The notes under the pieces were generated by a model that saw only the letters and a program-made list of their open reading frames with translations, did not search any database and had not been told where the DNA came from. A program made the translations under genes and the position numbers. A DNA stretch of 14,400 bases, from NCBI GenBank assembly GCA_049965775.1, contig JBMFVX010000075.1, positions 1 to 14,400 of the forward strand. Direction: 5' to 3'. The DNA comes from JABEVB01 sp049965775 (GTDB lineage: Bacteria > Planctomycetota > Phycisphaerae > WQYP01). Below, piece after piece: positions 1 to 6,608 of this stretch. The stretch's first letter is position 1; the number at the start of each line of letters is the position of its first letter.

Positions 1-1
1 G

Positions 2-1091
2 GGTGGTATCGGGGTCATCGATGGCAGCGGCCATGCCAAGCGTGGTGTCAAGACACCCGGTGTCCAACGACAGTATTGCGGGGAGACCGGGAAGATCGAT
101 AACTGTGTCATTGGCCAGCATTTGTTGTTTACGGATGACGATCCGTCCAATCCATTCTGTTGCATGTTACAGAGCGACTTATACCTGCCCAAAAGCTGGT
201 CGGAAGATCGCACACGGTGTCAGGACGCCGGTATTCCCGATGCGGTGGTTCACCAGCCGCGCTGGAAAATGGCGGTGCAACAGACGAAGAACGCCATCAG
301 TTGTGGCGTGAAGTTCAATGGCCTGGTGTTTGATGAGGAATATGGGCAAGTGCCGGACTTCTGGTTGGCCATGGATCAACTGGGATTATGGGCGACCGGA
401 GAAGTGCCGTCGAATTTTCGGGCTTGGGTCAAGCGTCCCGCTTGTGAAAGCATGCAGGCCTGCCATGCCGCCCGGCAGGTGGATCATCTGACCCGCCATA
501 GCCCGGCGTTTGCGCGACAGGATTGGCATACCTGCACAGTCAAAGCGGCCACGCGTGGTCCGGTGATCTGTCGCTACAAAGCGGTGCGCGTGCATTTGGC
601 GATACAAGACCGGCAACAGGATAAAACGGTTCCGACGGATCGGCGGTATTGGCTGATCCTGATGGAAAAGCCGGTGACGGGCGAAATCAAATATGTGATC
701 AGCAATGTCCCGGAGTCGGTGTCGCCCGACAGTTGCCTGCGTATGCTTCTGTCGCGTTGGCATATCGAAAAGTGGTTTGAAAGGGCCAAGCAGGAAGCTG
801 GTATGGGAGCCTTCGAGGTTCGAAACTACACCAGTTTGATCCGGCATTGGTTATGTGTGCGAATCGCGATGTGTTTTCTGTCCGAGCAAACCACGCGGCT
901 TCGGGGGGAAAAATCGGTGGATAACCTTCGAACAGGCGACCCGTGCGGTGGCCAAGATAGCCACGGAGTTATGGTGGCGGGACTTTCGATCCCGACGATG
1001 GCTGCTTGACTGCTTGGCCTATTACCAGATACGCAACGCCGCTTCCTACGCCAGTCGGAAACGCCGGAGTAAAGGTGAAGAGTTTTTATAG
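2..1091 (+). pseudogene. IS701-like DDE transposase, 5'-truncated by window edge and frameshifted
   Basis: The reading frame is open from the left edge and shows the DDE-transposase signs of the IS701/IS4 group. There is a first aspartate in VIDGSGHAKRG (base 20), followed by QRQYCGETGKIDNC. A second aspartate lies in GLVFDEEYG (base 332). A glutamate sits in the pattern R-x3-E-x6-K (RWHIEKWFERAK, Glu codon at 767). This frame then runs into unrelated residues and stops at 1009. The expected C-terminal part (WITFEQATRAVAKIATELWW and on to KGEEFL) continues one frame over and stops at 1091. The two frames join at or near the run of six G and five A at 903-913, consistent with a one-base insertion. 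The family normally encodes a single uninterrupted transposase, so I call it a pseudogene. Programmed frameshifting or a sequencing error in the homopolymer cannot be excluded. The N-terminus and left end of the element lie outside the window. Confidence 0.82.
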
Positions 1092-1094
1092 CGC

Positions 1095-1153
1095 TGTCGT
1101 GCTAGCTCGCATTGCACCGCACCGCCGAGCGGAGGTGCATAGCAGACACGACA
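1095..1153. other. Compound palindrome between transposase and parA 3' end
   Basis: An outer inverted repeat TGTCGTG (1095-1101) / CACGACA (1147-1153) encloses an inner hairpin, GCACC-G-CCG / CGG-A-GGTGC (1119-1138, two-base loop AG and one G/A mismatch). It starts four bases after the transposase stop and ends 41 bases before the parA stop on the other strand. No U-tract follows on either strand, so it is not a classical terminator. It could be the right-end structure of the insertion sequence or a convergent transcription-end structure. Only the base pairing is directly seen. Confidence 0.5.
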
Positions 1154-1194
1154 TCTTTCTCAGGCAGATCTGCCAATGCGGTCAATTCCGGTGA

Positions 1195-2103
1195 TCATTG
1201 AGGCTGGGTTTCAAGATTGGCGGCCGGGGCCTCCACCATCGCAACCGTTATGGCCTGTTCAACCACAGGCTCCTGATTTGCGGTGATGCCGGGCGCTTCG
1301 CCGACAGGGGCGGCGTCGCTCATTTTCATGACTTCTTCGGCAAGCACGGCATAGTCGGCGCAGCCGGCGCTCGAAGGGGCATAATGAAAGATGCTCTGGC
1401 CAAAACTTGGCGCTTCAGCGAGTTTAATGTTTCGTCGAATTTGTGTATCAAATACGCGGGTACGGTTCCATGGGACATCCTGTGCACGGGCGGCGGTGAA
1501 AAACGTTTCTACTTCTTCAGTAACTTCACCGGAAAGCCGCGGCGCAGCTTCATATTGACAGAATAAAACGCCCGAAATACGCAACCGCGGATTGAGCCGC
1601 TGCTGAACGAGTTGGCATGTTTCAAGCAATCGCGCCATTCCCTGCAAGGCCAAAAAGTGCGCCTGCAGAGGGATAATGACTTCGTCGGCAAAGCACAACG
1701 AATTCAGCGTGAGCAACCCAAGGCTCGGCGGGCAGTCTATAAGCACATAATCAGCGGCAAATGGCGCGGCCTCCGCGGCCGCCTTCAGACGCAGTTCACG
1801 TTGCGCGGCTTCAACGAGTTCGACTTCAGCTCCGGCAAGGTCGGTGGTTGCCGGAGCGACGAGCAGGTTAGGAGCCACCTCAACACAGGCTGCGGCCAGC
1901 GATACGCCCTCACATAAAACCTGATAGGTATTAAGCGACACTTTGGTCTGATCCAACCCAAGATGAAACGACAGGTTGGCCTGTGGGTCCATGTCTACCA
2001 GCACAACGCGTTTGCCCGCCGCCGCCAACGCTGCGCCCAGGTTTACCGTGGTGGTGGTTTTGCCCACGCCGCCCTTCTGATTGAACAAAGCAATCTTTCT
2101 CAT
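1195..2103 (-). CDS. parA: ParA/Soj-family chromosome-partitioning ATPase
   Basis: This is a 302-residue P-loop ATPase of the ParA/MinD superfamily. It would act with ParB on parS sites, cycling between ATP-bound nucleoid-associated and released states, to segregate the origin region. The deviant Walker A KGGVGKTT is at residues 10-17, the A' box DMDPQANL at 37-44 and Walker B-like VLIDCPPSLG near 120-129. The C-terminal family stretch IRRNIKLAEAPSFGQSIF is also present. There is no N-terminal HTH extension, so it is the short Soj type. The last 45 or so residues are a low-complexity Ala/Glu/Pro/Val tail not typical of the core fold. The ATG start has no good Shine-Dalgarno. Weak promoter-like hexamers (TTGCAG, TACACT) lie just upstream, so a very short or absent leader is possible. 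No parB is visible: the gene is followed directly by the insertion sequence. An orphan ParA for another cargo is an alternative. Confidence 0.9.
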   Translation of the reverse strand: MRKIALFNQKGGVGKTTTTVNLGAALAAAGKRVVLVDMDPQANLSFHLGLDQTKVSLNTYQVLCEGVSLAAACVEVAPNLLVAPATTDLAGAEVELVEAAQRELRLKAAAEAAPFAADYVLIDCPPSLGLLTLNSLCFADEVIIPLQAHFLALQGMARLLETCQLVQQRLNPRLRISGVLFCQYEAAPRLSGEVTEEVETFFTAARAQDVPWNRTRVFDTQIRRNIKLAEAPSFGQSIFHYAPSSAGCADYAVLAEEVMKMSDAAPVGEAPGITANQEPVVEQAITVAMVEAPAANLETQPQ

Positions 2104-2259
2104 GGCATTAAGTGTAAACGATTAGTCTTAACTGCAAAACCGCCCAACAAACCTCACTGGCAAAGACAATCGCCTGTGAGCAAACCAAAATAATTGATTT
2201 GATGCGTGGACCATGTGGCAGGCGGCGGCAACAGCGCAACAGGCAAGGCAAAAAAAGAG

Positions 2260-2306
2260 AAACCTCGCCGACCTGCATGCTCATTTGATGCCCGTCGGCG
2301 AGGTTT
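2260..2306 (-). terminator. Rho-independent terminator downstream of the lysine-rich peptide gene
   Basis: There is a perfect 13-bp inverted repeat, AAACCTCGCCGAC (2260-2272) and GTCGGCGAGGTTT (2294-2306), around a 21-base loop. Read on the minus strand, the second arm is followed by TCTCTTTTTTG, a U-rich tract. The plus-strand side lacks a T-run, so termination is predicted for minus-strand transcripts only. It would end the transcript of the 20-residue peptide gene, and possibly of the DUF58/recG/pcm genes upstream, before parA. The stem is unusually regular, though the loop is larger than usual. Confidence 0.8.
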
Positions 2307-2337
2307 AATGGCCACGGCGTTATCAGCCGAGCGGCCG

Positions 2338-2360
2338 GCGGTTGTGTACGTCACAACCGC
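2338..2360 (-). other. Perfect 9-bp hairpin just after the peptide stop codon
   Basis: Arms GCGGTTGTG (2338-2346) and CACAACCGC (2352-2360) pair perfectly around the five-base loop TACGT. On the minus strand the hairpin begins seven bases after the stop codon of the 20-residue peptide gene and precedes the terminator by about 30 bases. With no following U-tract it is better seen as a 3'-UTR stability structure, or a protein- or sRNA-binding structure, than as a second terminator. That role is inferred. Confidence 0.5.
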
Positions 2361-2367
2361 AGCGTCG

Positions 2368-2430
2368 TCACTTCTTCTTTTTAGACGACTTCTTGGCGCT
2401 TTTCTTCGCGCTCTTTTTCTTTGCGGCCAT
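2368..2430 (-). CDS. 20-residue lysine-rich basic peptide (H1-tail-like)
   Basis: The encoded peptide is MAAKKKSAKKSAKKSSKKKK: 11 Lys, 4 Ala, 4 Ser and nothing else besides Met. An 11-base near-perfect match to the extended Shine-Dalgarno (2435-2446) lies four bases upstream of the ATG, and a hairpin plus a strong terminator follow the TGA. These signals argue that it is a real mini-gene rather than a chance run. An in-frame TAA about 16 codons upstream of the ATG means it is not the tail of a longer visible protein. The SAKK repeats resemble the basic C-terminal tails of bacterial histone H1-like and HU-like proteins, which bind DNA or RNA electrostatically. Nucleic-acid or ribosome binding is therefore the best guess, but no family assignment is possible at this length. 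It lies 102 bases after the DUF58 stop and may be cotranscribed or have its own promoter. Confidence 0.72.
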   Translation of the reverse strand: MAAKKKSAKKSAKKSSKKKK

Positions 2431-2434
2431 GCGT

Positions 2435-2446
2435 ATCACCCCCTTT
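2435..2446 (-). promoter_or_regulatory. Extended Shine-Dalgarno of the lysine-rich peptide gene
   Basis: On the minus strand AAAGGGGGTGAT precedes the ATG by four bases. It differs from the full anti-SD complement AAGGAGGTGAT only by a G replacing A, which can still pair as G-U. It is the strongest ribosome binding site noticed in the window and is the main reason for accepting the tiny ORF. A seven-codon upstream reading frame (MLKSERG, 2459-2436) ends with its TGA inside this site. This may be chance or translational coupling. Confidence 0.7.
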
Positions 2447-2478
2447 CGGATTTCAGCATGTGATTGGTCCGTATGCGT

Positions 2479-2508
2479 AAGTTATCGGCACCAGCAGCAT
2501 TTTGGCAA
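2479..2508 (-). promoter_or_regulatory. Possible sigma-70-like promoter for the peptide gene
   Basis: On the minus strand TTGCCA (2508-2503) and TAACTT (2484-2479) are separated by 18 bases, about 50 bases upstream of the peptide ATG, within the gap after DUF58. Each hexamer matches the consensus at four of six positions. It is only a candidate, and read-through from DUF58 is an equally simple source of transcript. Confidence 0.25.
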
Positions 2509-2532
2509 CAGAAAAATTATTGTTTTTACAGG

Positions 2533-3423
2533 TCATGTCAGGAATCCCGCGCGACGCATCAGTCCAATCAGGTCGAGCGCGGTCATTTGACCGGTGTTGC
2601 TCAGCCAATAGCTCGCTCCCATTTGTTGCGCTGCAGCACGCAACAAGTCCATCCATCTTTGAATATTGCGATTGTACAACGTCGTGTCTGATGCATTCAC
2701 CGATCGCATGACACCGGCTTCGACATCGCGCAAACGCATGCTGCCTGAAAGTTGCGGATTCAATTCTTCGGCAGACAGCACCTGCAGCATAATCACATCC
2801 TGGCCCTTCGCACGCAGACCCCGGAGCATGCCGCGCCAATCGGCATCATCGAGAAAATCACTGATTACAACCGATGCACCAAACCCCGCACGGCCAAGGC
2901 AACGACCGATGAAGCCGGGATGAATGGGGCCGGTTGACTCGGCTGGCGCGTTAAGCCATTTCAACATGCGCGTTGTGCACGCCGTGCCCGCAAGCGAGCG
3001 AAGACTCTTCTTTAAGCTCTCGCCATCGTGTACCGAGAGTTTGTAGAGAGAAAGGCGATCTTCCCCATTCAGCGCCACAAAACCCAATGCGGCGGCAAGC
3101 TGGCAGGCCCGCAGCCATTTTTCTCCGGCGCCTACGCGCATGCTAGGCGTGTCGTCCACAAAAATATGCACCGGCATGGCGCGTTGATCCATAAATAGCC
3201 GCAGCAGAGGCTGATCAAACCGAGCTAAAGCGTGAACATCTAAAAAGCGAATGTCGTCTCCCTGTACGTAGGGGCGAAAGTCCGCGATTTCAAGGCTTGC
3301 GCCGCGGCTTCCCGCGAGCCGCCGACCTTGTGCGGCAGCCATGCTGCGATGGCCCGCAAAGCGCAATGGCGAGAGCACGCGAAGTATTTGGGAGTCGAGC
3401 AAACCGATCGTAGAAGATTTCAC
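2533..3423 (-). CDS. DUF58 domain protein (VWA-like), first copy
   Basis: This 296-residue protein has the DUF58 signature: DFRPYVQGDDIRFLDVHALARFD (about 48-70) followed by a VWA-like fold with a metal-site motif D-x-T-x-S (DDTPSM, Asp90-Thr92-Ser94). DUF58 proteins usually stand beside MoxR AAA+ ATPases and Bat-type VWA proteins in modules thought to help assemble or activate cell-envelope or enzyme complexes. The exact substrate here is unknown. The start is GTG, chosen because AAAGGAG (3440-3434) lies ten bases upstream. It has no signal peptide or membrane segment. It begins 48 bases after the recG stop, so cotranscription with recG is likely. No MoxR or VWA partner is adjacent; the only other such genes in the window are in the opposing cluster at 9581-13147. 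It is clearly diverged from that second copy. Confidence 0.88.
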   Translation of the reverse strand: MKSSTIGLLDSQILRVLSPLRFAGHRSMAAAQGRRLAGSRGASLEIADFRPYVQGDDIRFLDVHALARFDQPLLRLFMDQRAMPVHIFVDDTPSMRVGAGEKWLRACQLAAALGFVALNGEDRLSLYKLSVHDGESLKKSLRSLAGTACTTRMLKWLNAPAESTGPIHPGFIGRCLGRAGFGASVVISDFLDDADWRGMLRGLRAKGQDVIMLQVLSAEELNPQLSGSMRLRDVEAGVMRSVNASDTTLYNRNIQRWMDLLRAAAQQMGASYWLSNTGQMTALDLIGLMRRAGFLT

Positions 3424-3433
3424 GCCGCTATTG

Positions 3434-3440
3434 CTCCTTT
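3434..3440 (-). promoter_or_regulatory. Ribosome binding site fixing the GTG start of the first DUF58 gene
   Basis: AAAGGAG on the minus strand, ten bases before GTG at 3423. No ATG in the same frame is as well placed, so this site supports the GTG start. Confidence 0.6.
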
Positions 3441-3471
3441 GAAATCACGCGGCCCCGGCCGAAGGCCACCA

Positions 3472-5694
3472 TCAACCAACATCTGCAAGCCACAGCATAT
3501 CGGCATATTGGCGCCGCATCGCCTGGCGGAGCATGCGGCTCTCGGGTGCAATCAGGTGCGGGTCGCGCTGCACCAAAGCCAAAGCATCCTGCCGGGAAAG
3601 CGATAACAACGCCTCATCGAATAACAGCTCCGGCAGATGAAAATCGGGCCGTCCACTTTGCCGCGTGCCGACAATTTCGCCCATGCCGCGAATTTTCAGG
3701 TCTTCCTCGGCAATGACAAAGCCGCTCGATGTTTTTACCATGGCGGCCAATCGGGGATTTTTTTCACCGGCGGCCGCGTCCTCGTCGGCAATTAATACAC
3801 AATAAGATCGCTGATCGCCGCGCCCCACCCGCCCCCGCAATTGATGCAGTTGAGACAAGCCAAATCGTTCGGCATGCTCTACAACCATAACGGTGGCATT
3901 GGGCACATCAATACCCACCTCAATAACACTGGTGGCAATGAGTACCCGCACCTCACCAGCTCTAAACGCCTCCATGAGGGCCTGCCGCTGTGCTTTATCC
4001 ATGCGACCGTGAATCACACCAATGGCATGCTGCGCGAGCCAGTTTGCTCGAAGTTCGGTTGCCAGAGACTCGACGGAAGCCAGTTCTTGAATGTTTTCTT
4101 CGATGGCCGGGGCGACAATATAGGCCTGTCTGCCACGGTTTAATTCCTTCACTAGAAACTCGTACGCTTTCGGCCGCAGGGACTGATTGATGGATCGGGT
4201 AACGATTGGAGACCGGCCTGGCGGCAATTCATCAATAACGGAAACATCGAGGTCGCCGAAGTACGTCATGGCCAATGTGCGCGGAATGGGCGTGGCGGTC
4301 ATCACAAGGGTATGCACGCCGGCATGACGCTCGCGAATGGAGCCGCGTTGCCGCACCCCAAACTTATGCTGTTCATCTACAACCAGAAGCCAGAGGTTTT
4401 TAAAGGCAACATGCTCGCCAAGCACCGCATGCGTGCCCACCACCAGCCCCATGGAGCCATCCTGTATGCCTGCCAGCACACGGGCACGCTCTGTCGCTGC
4501 GACTGATCCGGCCAGCAGCCCTATTTGCACCCGGCTGCCGGCGAGGTAACGGCCAAGCGTAAAGTAGTGCTGTTCGGCCAGCAGTTCGGTAGGTGCCAGC
4601 AATACCGCCTGCCCGCCCGACGCAACCGCCATTAGCATGGCAAAGAGCGCCACCACTGTTTTTCCGCAGCCGACATCGCCCTGCAGCAGGCGGTTCATCG
4701 GCCGAGGCTGGCTGATATCGGCCTTGATTTGAGCAATCACCTTCTCTTGCGCCTGAGTGAGGCCAAAATGCAGCAGCCTCCGGATGCGCCGATCAACCTC
4801 GTCGTCCACCCGCAAAGGCTGGGCCGTAAGCAAATGCTTCAGATGATACCGCTTAAGTGCAATGACCAATTGATAGAGAAAAAACTCATGATAGGCCAGC
4901 GTGCGCCGGGCTTGATAGGCCTCCGGCAACGACCGAGGCTGATGCGATTGCAGGTACGCCTGCCGGCGCGTCATAAGCTTGCGTTCCTGCAACCACGATT
5001 CGGCAAACCATTCATCAACTTCGCTACACAGCGGCTCGAGCCATTCGGCAACGATACGAGCAATGACCTGGCTGCCCAAGTGGGCCGTTCCACCATACAC
5101 CGAATTGATGCGTGCGGTTTGGCGAGGTGCATCCTGCGCGGTTTCCATCAGGTCGAATTTGGGCTGAGTTATTTGCAGCCGCCCCTGAAACAGCCCTATC
5201 TTGCCGGACGCTCTGATGCGCACGCCCGGCTGAATTTGCTGCTCCAGCCCCCAGCGATTAAACCACACCAGAATGCAGCGACCGCTGCCATCATCCAGCA
5301 GGGCTTCGAATCGCATAGGCCGCCGCCGCATAATTCGCGTCTGGATGATTTCGCCTTCGACTGCGGCAAGCCCGCCCGGCGTAAGGTGCCCGATGGATTG
5401 CTGGCCTTCAAAGCGCTCATAGTCGCGCGGAAGATAATCGAGCAAATCGCGACATGTGACAATGCCCAGTTCCTCCAGAGCCTTGGCACGCGCAGGGCCA
5501 ACCCCTTTAAGGAACTGCATGGGCCGATCAAGCGCAGCGGCCTCTTTGCTCCCGACCGACGGTTCATGAGACCCTACGGCCGACGCCCCGGACTGTTGCT
5601 CTGCGCTGGTCGCATCCATAGCGCCCATTGTGACGCCATGCCGCAATGCCTGCAATGGCCGCTTCGCATCAGGCGGCGTACAGCACGGACCCAT
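3472..5694 (-). CDS. recG: ATP-dependent DNA helicase RecG
   Basis: RecG is a superfamily 2 helicase/translocase that regresses stalled replication forks and processes branched DNA. With the ATG at 5694 the protein has 740 residues. A helix-hairpin-helix-like start (PMQFLKGVGPARAKALEELG, about 58-77) leads into the wedge/OB region. Walker A GDVGCGKT is at 339-346, DEQH at 440-443, TATPIPRT at 466-473 and motif VI QLRGRVGRG at 618-626. The RecG C-terminal segment with GTRQSGRPDFHLPEL follows. The usual length is near 690-700; the extra residues lie before the conserved N-terminus. The start is uncertain: TTG at 5733 or ATGs at 5628/5619 are possible, and none has a strong Shine-Dalgarno. The gene sits 62 bases after the pcm stop (23 if TTG is used), likely in the same transcript. 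The helicase call is secure. Confidence 0.96.
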   Translation of the reverse strand: MGPCCTPPDAKRPLQALRHGVTMGAMDATSAEQQSGASAVGSHEPSVGSKEAAALDRPMQFLKGVGPARAKALEELGIVTCRDLLDYLPRDYERFEGQQSIGHLTPGGLAAVEGEIIQTRIMRRRPMRFEALLDDGSGRCILVWFNRWGLEQQIQPGVRIRASGKIGLFQGRLQITQPKFDLMETAQDAPRQTARINSVYGGTAHLGSQVIARIVAEWLEPLCSEVDEWFAESWLQERKLMTRRQAYLQSHQPRSLPEAYQARRTLAYHEFFLYQLVIALKRYHLKHLLTAQPLRVDDEVDRRIRRLLHFGLTQAQEKVIAQIKADISQPRPMNRLLQGDVGCGKTVVALFAMLMAVASGGQAVLLAPTELLAEQHYFTLGRYLAGSRVQIGLLAGSVAATERARVLAGIQDGSMGLVVGTHAVLGEHVAFKNLWLLVVDEQHKFGVRQRGSIRERHAGVHTLVMTATPIPRTLAMTYFGDLDVSVIDELPPGRSPIVTRSINQSLRPKAYEFLVKELNRGRQAYIVAPAIEENIQELASVESLATELRANWLAQHAIGVIHGRMDKAQRQALMEAFRAGEVRVLIATSVIEVGIDVPNATVMVVEHAERFGLSQLHQLRGRVGRGDQRSYCVLIADEDAAAGEKNPRLAAMVKTSSGFVIAEEDLKIRGMGEIVGTRQSGRPDFHLPELLFDEALLSLSRQDALALVQRDPHLIAPESRMLRQAMRRQYADMLWLADVG

Positions 5695-5756
5695 GCCCCG
5701 CTTTGTAAGACCTGCTAAATATCTTGCAAGCAAACGTCAATGTTTCGCCAGAGACC

Positions 5757-6434
5757 CTAAACCAGCGGCACAAAGCGACACTGGATAATGGGCTGACTTG
5801 TCAGCCCAAAACCACCACGGCGAAACAGGGTAAGTGTTTGAACATCGCCGGCGCGTCCGATGGGGGCAATGAGGATGCCTCCCGCCCGCAGTTGCGAAAT
5901 CCACGGTGCCGCCGGCCGCTCGGTCGCGGCGGAGACTATTATTCGGTCAAAAGGCCCACCATCAGGCCAGCCCAATGCACCATCGCCAACATGATACTCA
6001 ATGTTTTTAATATTCAGGCGATCAAGGCGATCTCTTGCGCAGGCTGCAAGGCCGGTGTGACATTCGATGGTGCATACCCTTTGGGACAGCATTGCCAGAA
6101 GGGCCGTTTGATAGCCGGTGCCGGTGCCGATTTCCAGCACGCGATGGTTTGGTTCGATCCTTAGCCTATCCGTCATCAGCGCCACGATATAAGGCTGACT
6201 GATGGTTTGGCCGTCCATGCTGGGCAAGGCTCCATCAGAATAGGCCTCGTCTATTAAGGCGTCCGCAAGAAATAGCTCGCGCGGCAGACGCGCCATGGCA
6301 CGCACAATTCGAGCATTGGTGATGCCACGAGCGATAATTTGCTCGCGCAGCATGGCATGGCGCAGCCGACGTAAGCGTCCTGCTATGTCTGGTCCACGCC
6401 GATCTTCTGGACTTTGATTATCTTGTGTTGACAT
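5757..6434 (-). CDS. pcm: Protein-L-isoaspartate O-methyltransferase
   Basis: This enzyme uses S-adenosylmethionine to methylate isoaspartyl residues formed by spontaneous damage to aspartate and asparagine, starting their repair in the cytosol. The 225-residue protein is near the usual family length. It has the substrate-side motif GQTISQPYIVALM (75-87), SAM-binding motif I VLEIGTGTGYQT (99-110) and the typical C-terminal RFVPLV. Most homologues match this layout closely. The ATG at 6434 gives the full-length family product, but no clear Shine-Dalgarno precedes it. It is the first gene of the minus-strand cluster with recG and DUF58, and is divergent from bioA across a 174-base region. There is no signal peptide, so it is presumably cytoplasmic. 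Confidence 0.95.
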   Translation of the reverse strand: MSTQDNQSPEDRRGPDIAGRLRRLRHAMLREQIIARGITNARIVRAMARLPRELFLADALIDEAYSDGALPSMDGQTISQPYIVALMTDRLRIEPNHRVLEIGTGTGYQTALLAMLSQRVCTIECHTGLAACARDRLDRLNIKNIEYHVGDGALGWPDGGPFDRIIVSAATERPAAPWISQLRAGGILIAPIGRAGDVQTLTLFRRGGFGLTSQPIIQCRFVPLV

Positions 6435-6506
6435 AAGCGGATTCCACGGCTTGCGCCGAAAACGGGCGACTGTTTACTCATCCATCGCCATTTGATGCAC
6501 ATCTAT

Positions 6507-6514
6507 ATTATAAT
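6507..6514. promoter_or_regulatory. Divergent AT-rich promoter region between pcm and bioA
   Basis: ATTATAAT contains a perfect -10 hexamer TATAAT on the plus strand (6509-6514) and, because it is near-palindromic, another on the minus strand (6512-6507). It is the most AT-rich spot in the 174-base gap. It would give leaders of about 70-90 bases for both pcm and bioA. No convincing -35 box was found at standard spacing on either strand. The rest of the gap (6435-6608) shows no clear operator or riboswitch. Confidence 0.35.
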
Positions 6515-6608
6515 GCGGTGGTGAACATTGCGGCGGTTTGCCAATCGCCGATGCGGCAGGCCATTGAAATGCCGGCCGGGCCGATGTGGGACTACACCGA
6601 AACCGAAC

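Noticed and set aside
2206..2463. 85-codon plus-strand frame across the terminator and peptide gene
   Set aside because: It runs antisense through the lysine-rich gene and the perfect terminator; its Phe/Leu-rich end is just the complement of lysine codons.
3440..3480. GGCC-rich inverted repeat after recG as a terminator
   Set aside because: Arms are only about four bases and there is no U-tract; the DUF58 ribosome binding site follows at once, so read-through is more likely.
4729..5718. 329-codon plus-strand open frame opposite recG
   Set aside because: It is the antisense shadow of recG; its composition has no domain-like blocks and recG motifs are complete on the other strand.
6435..6608. 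Possible biotin-repressor operator or riboswitch upstream of bioA
   Set aside because: Only a TGTTTAC half-like string was seen without a matching arm at operator spacing, and no conserved riboswitch core was recognised.
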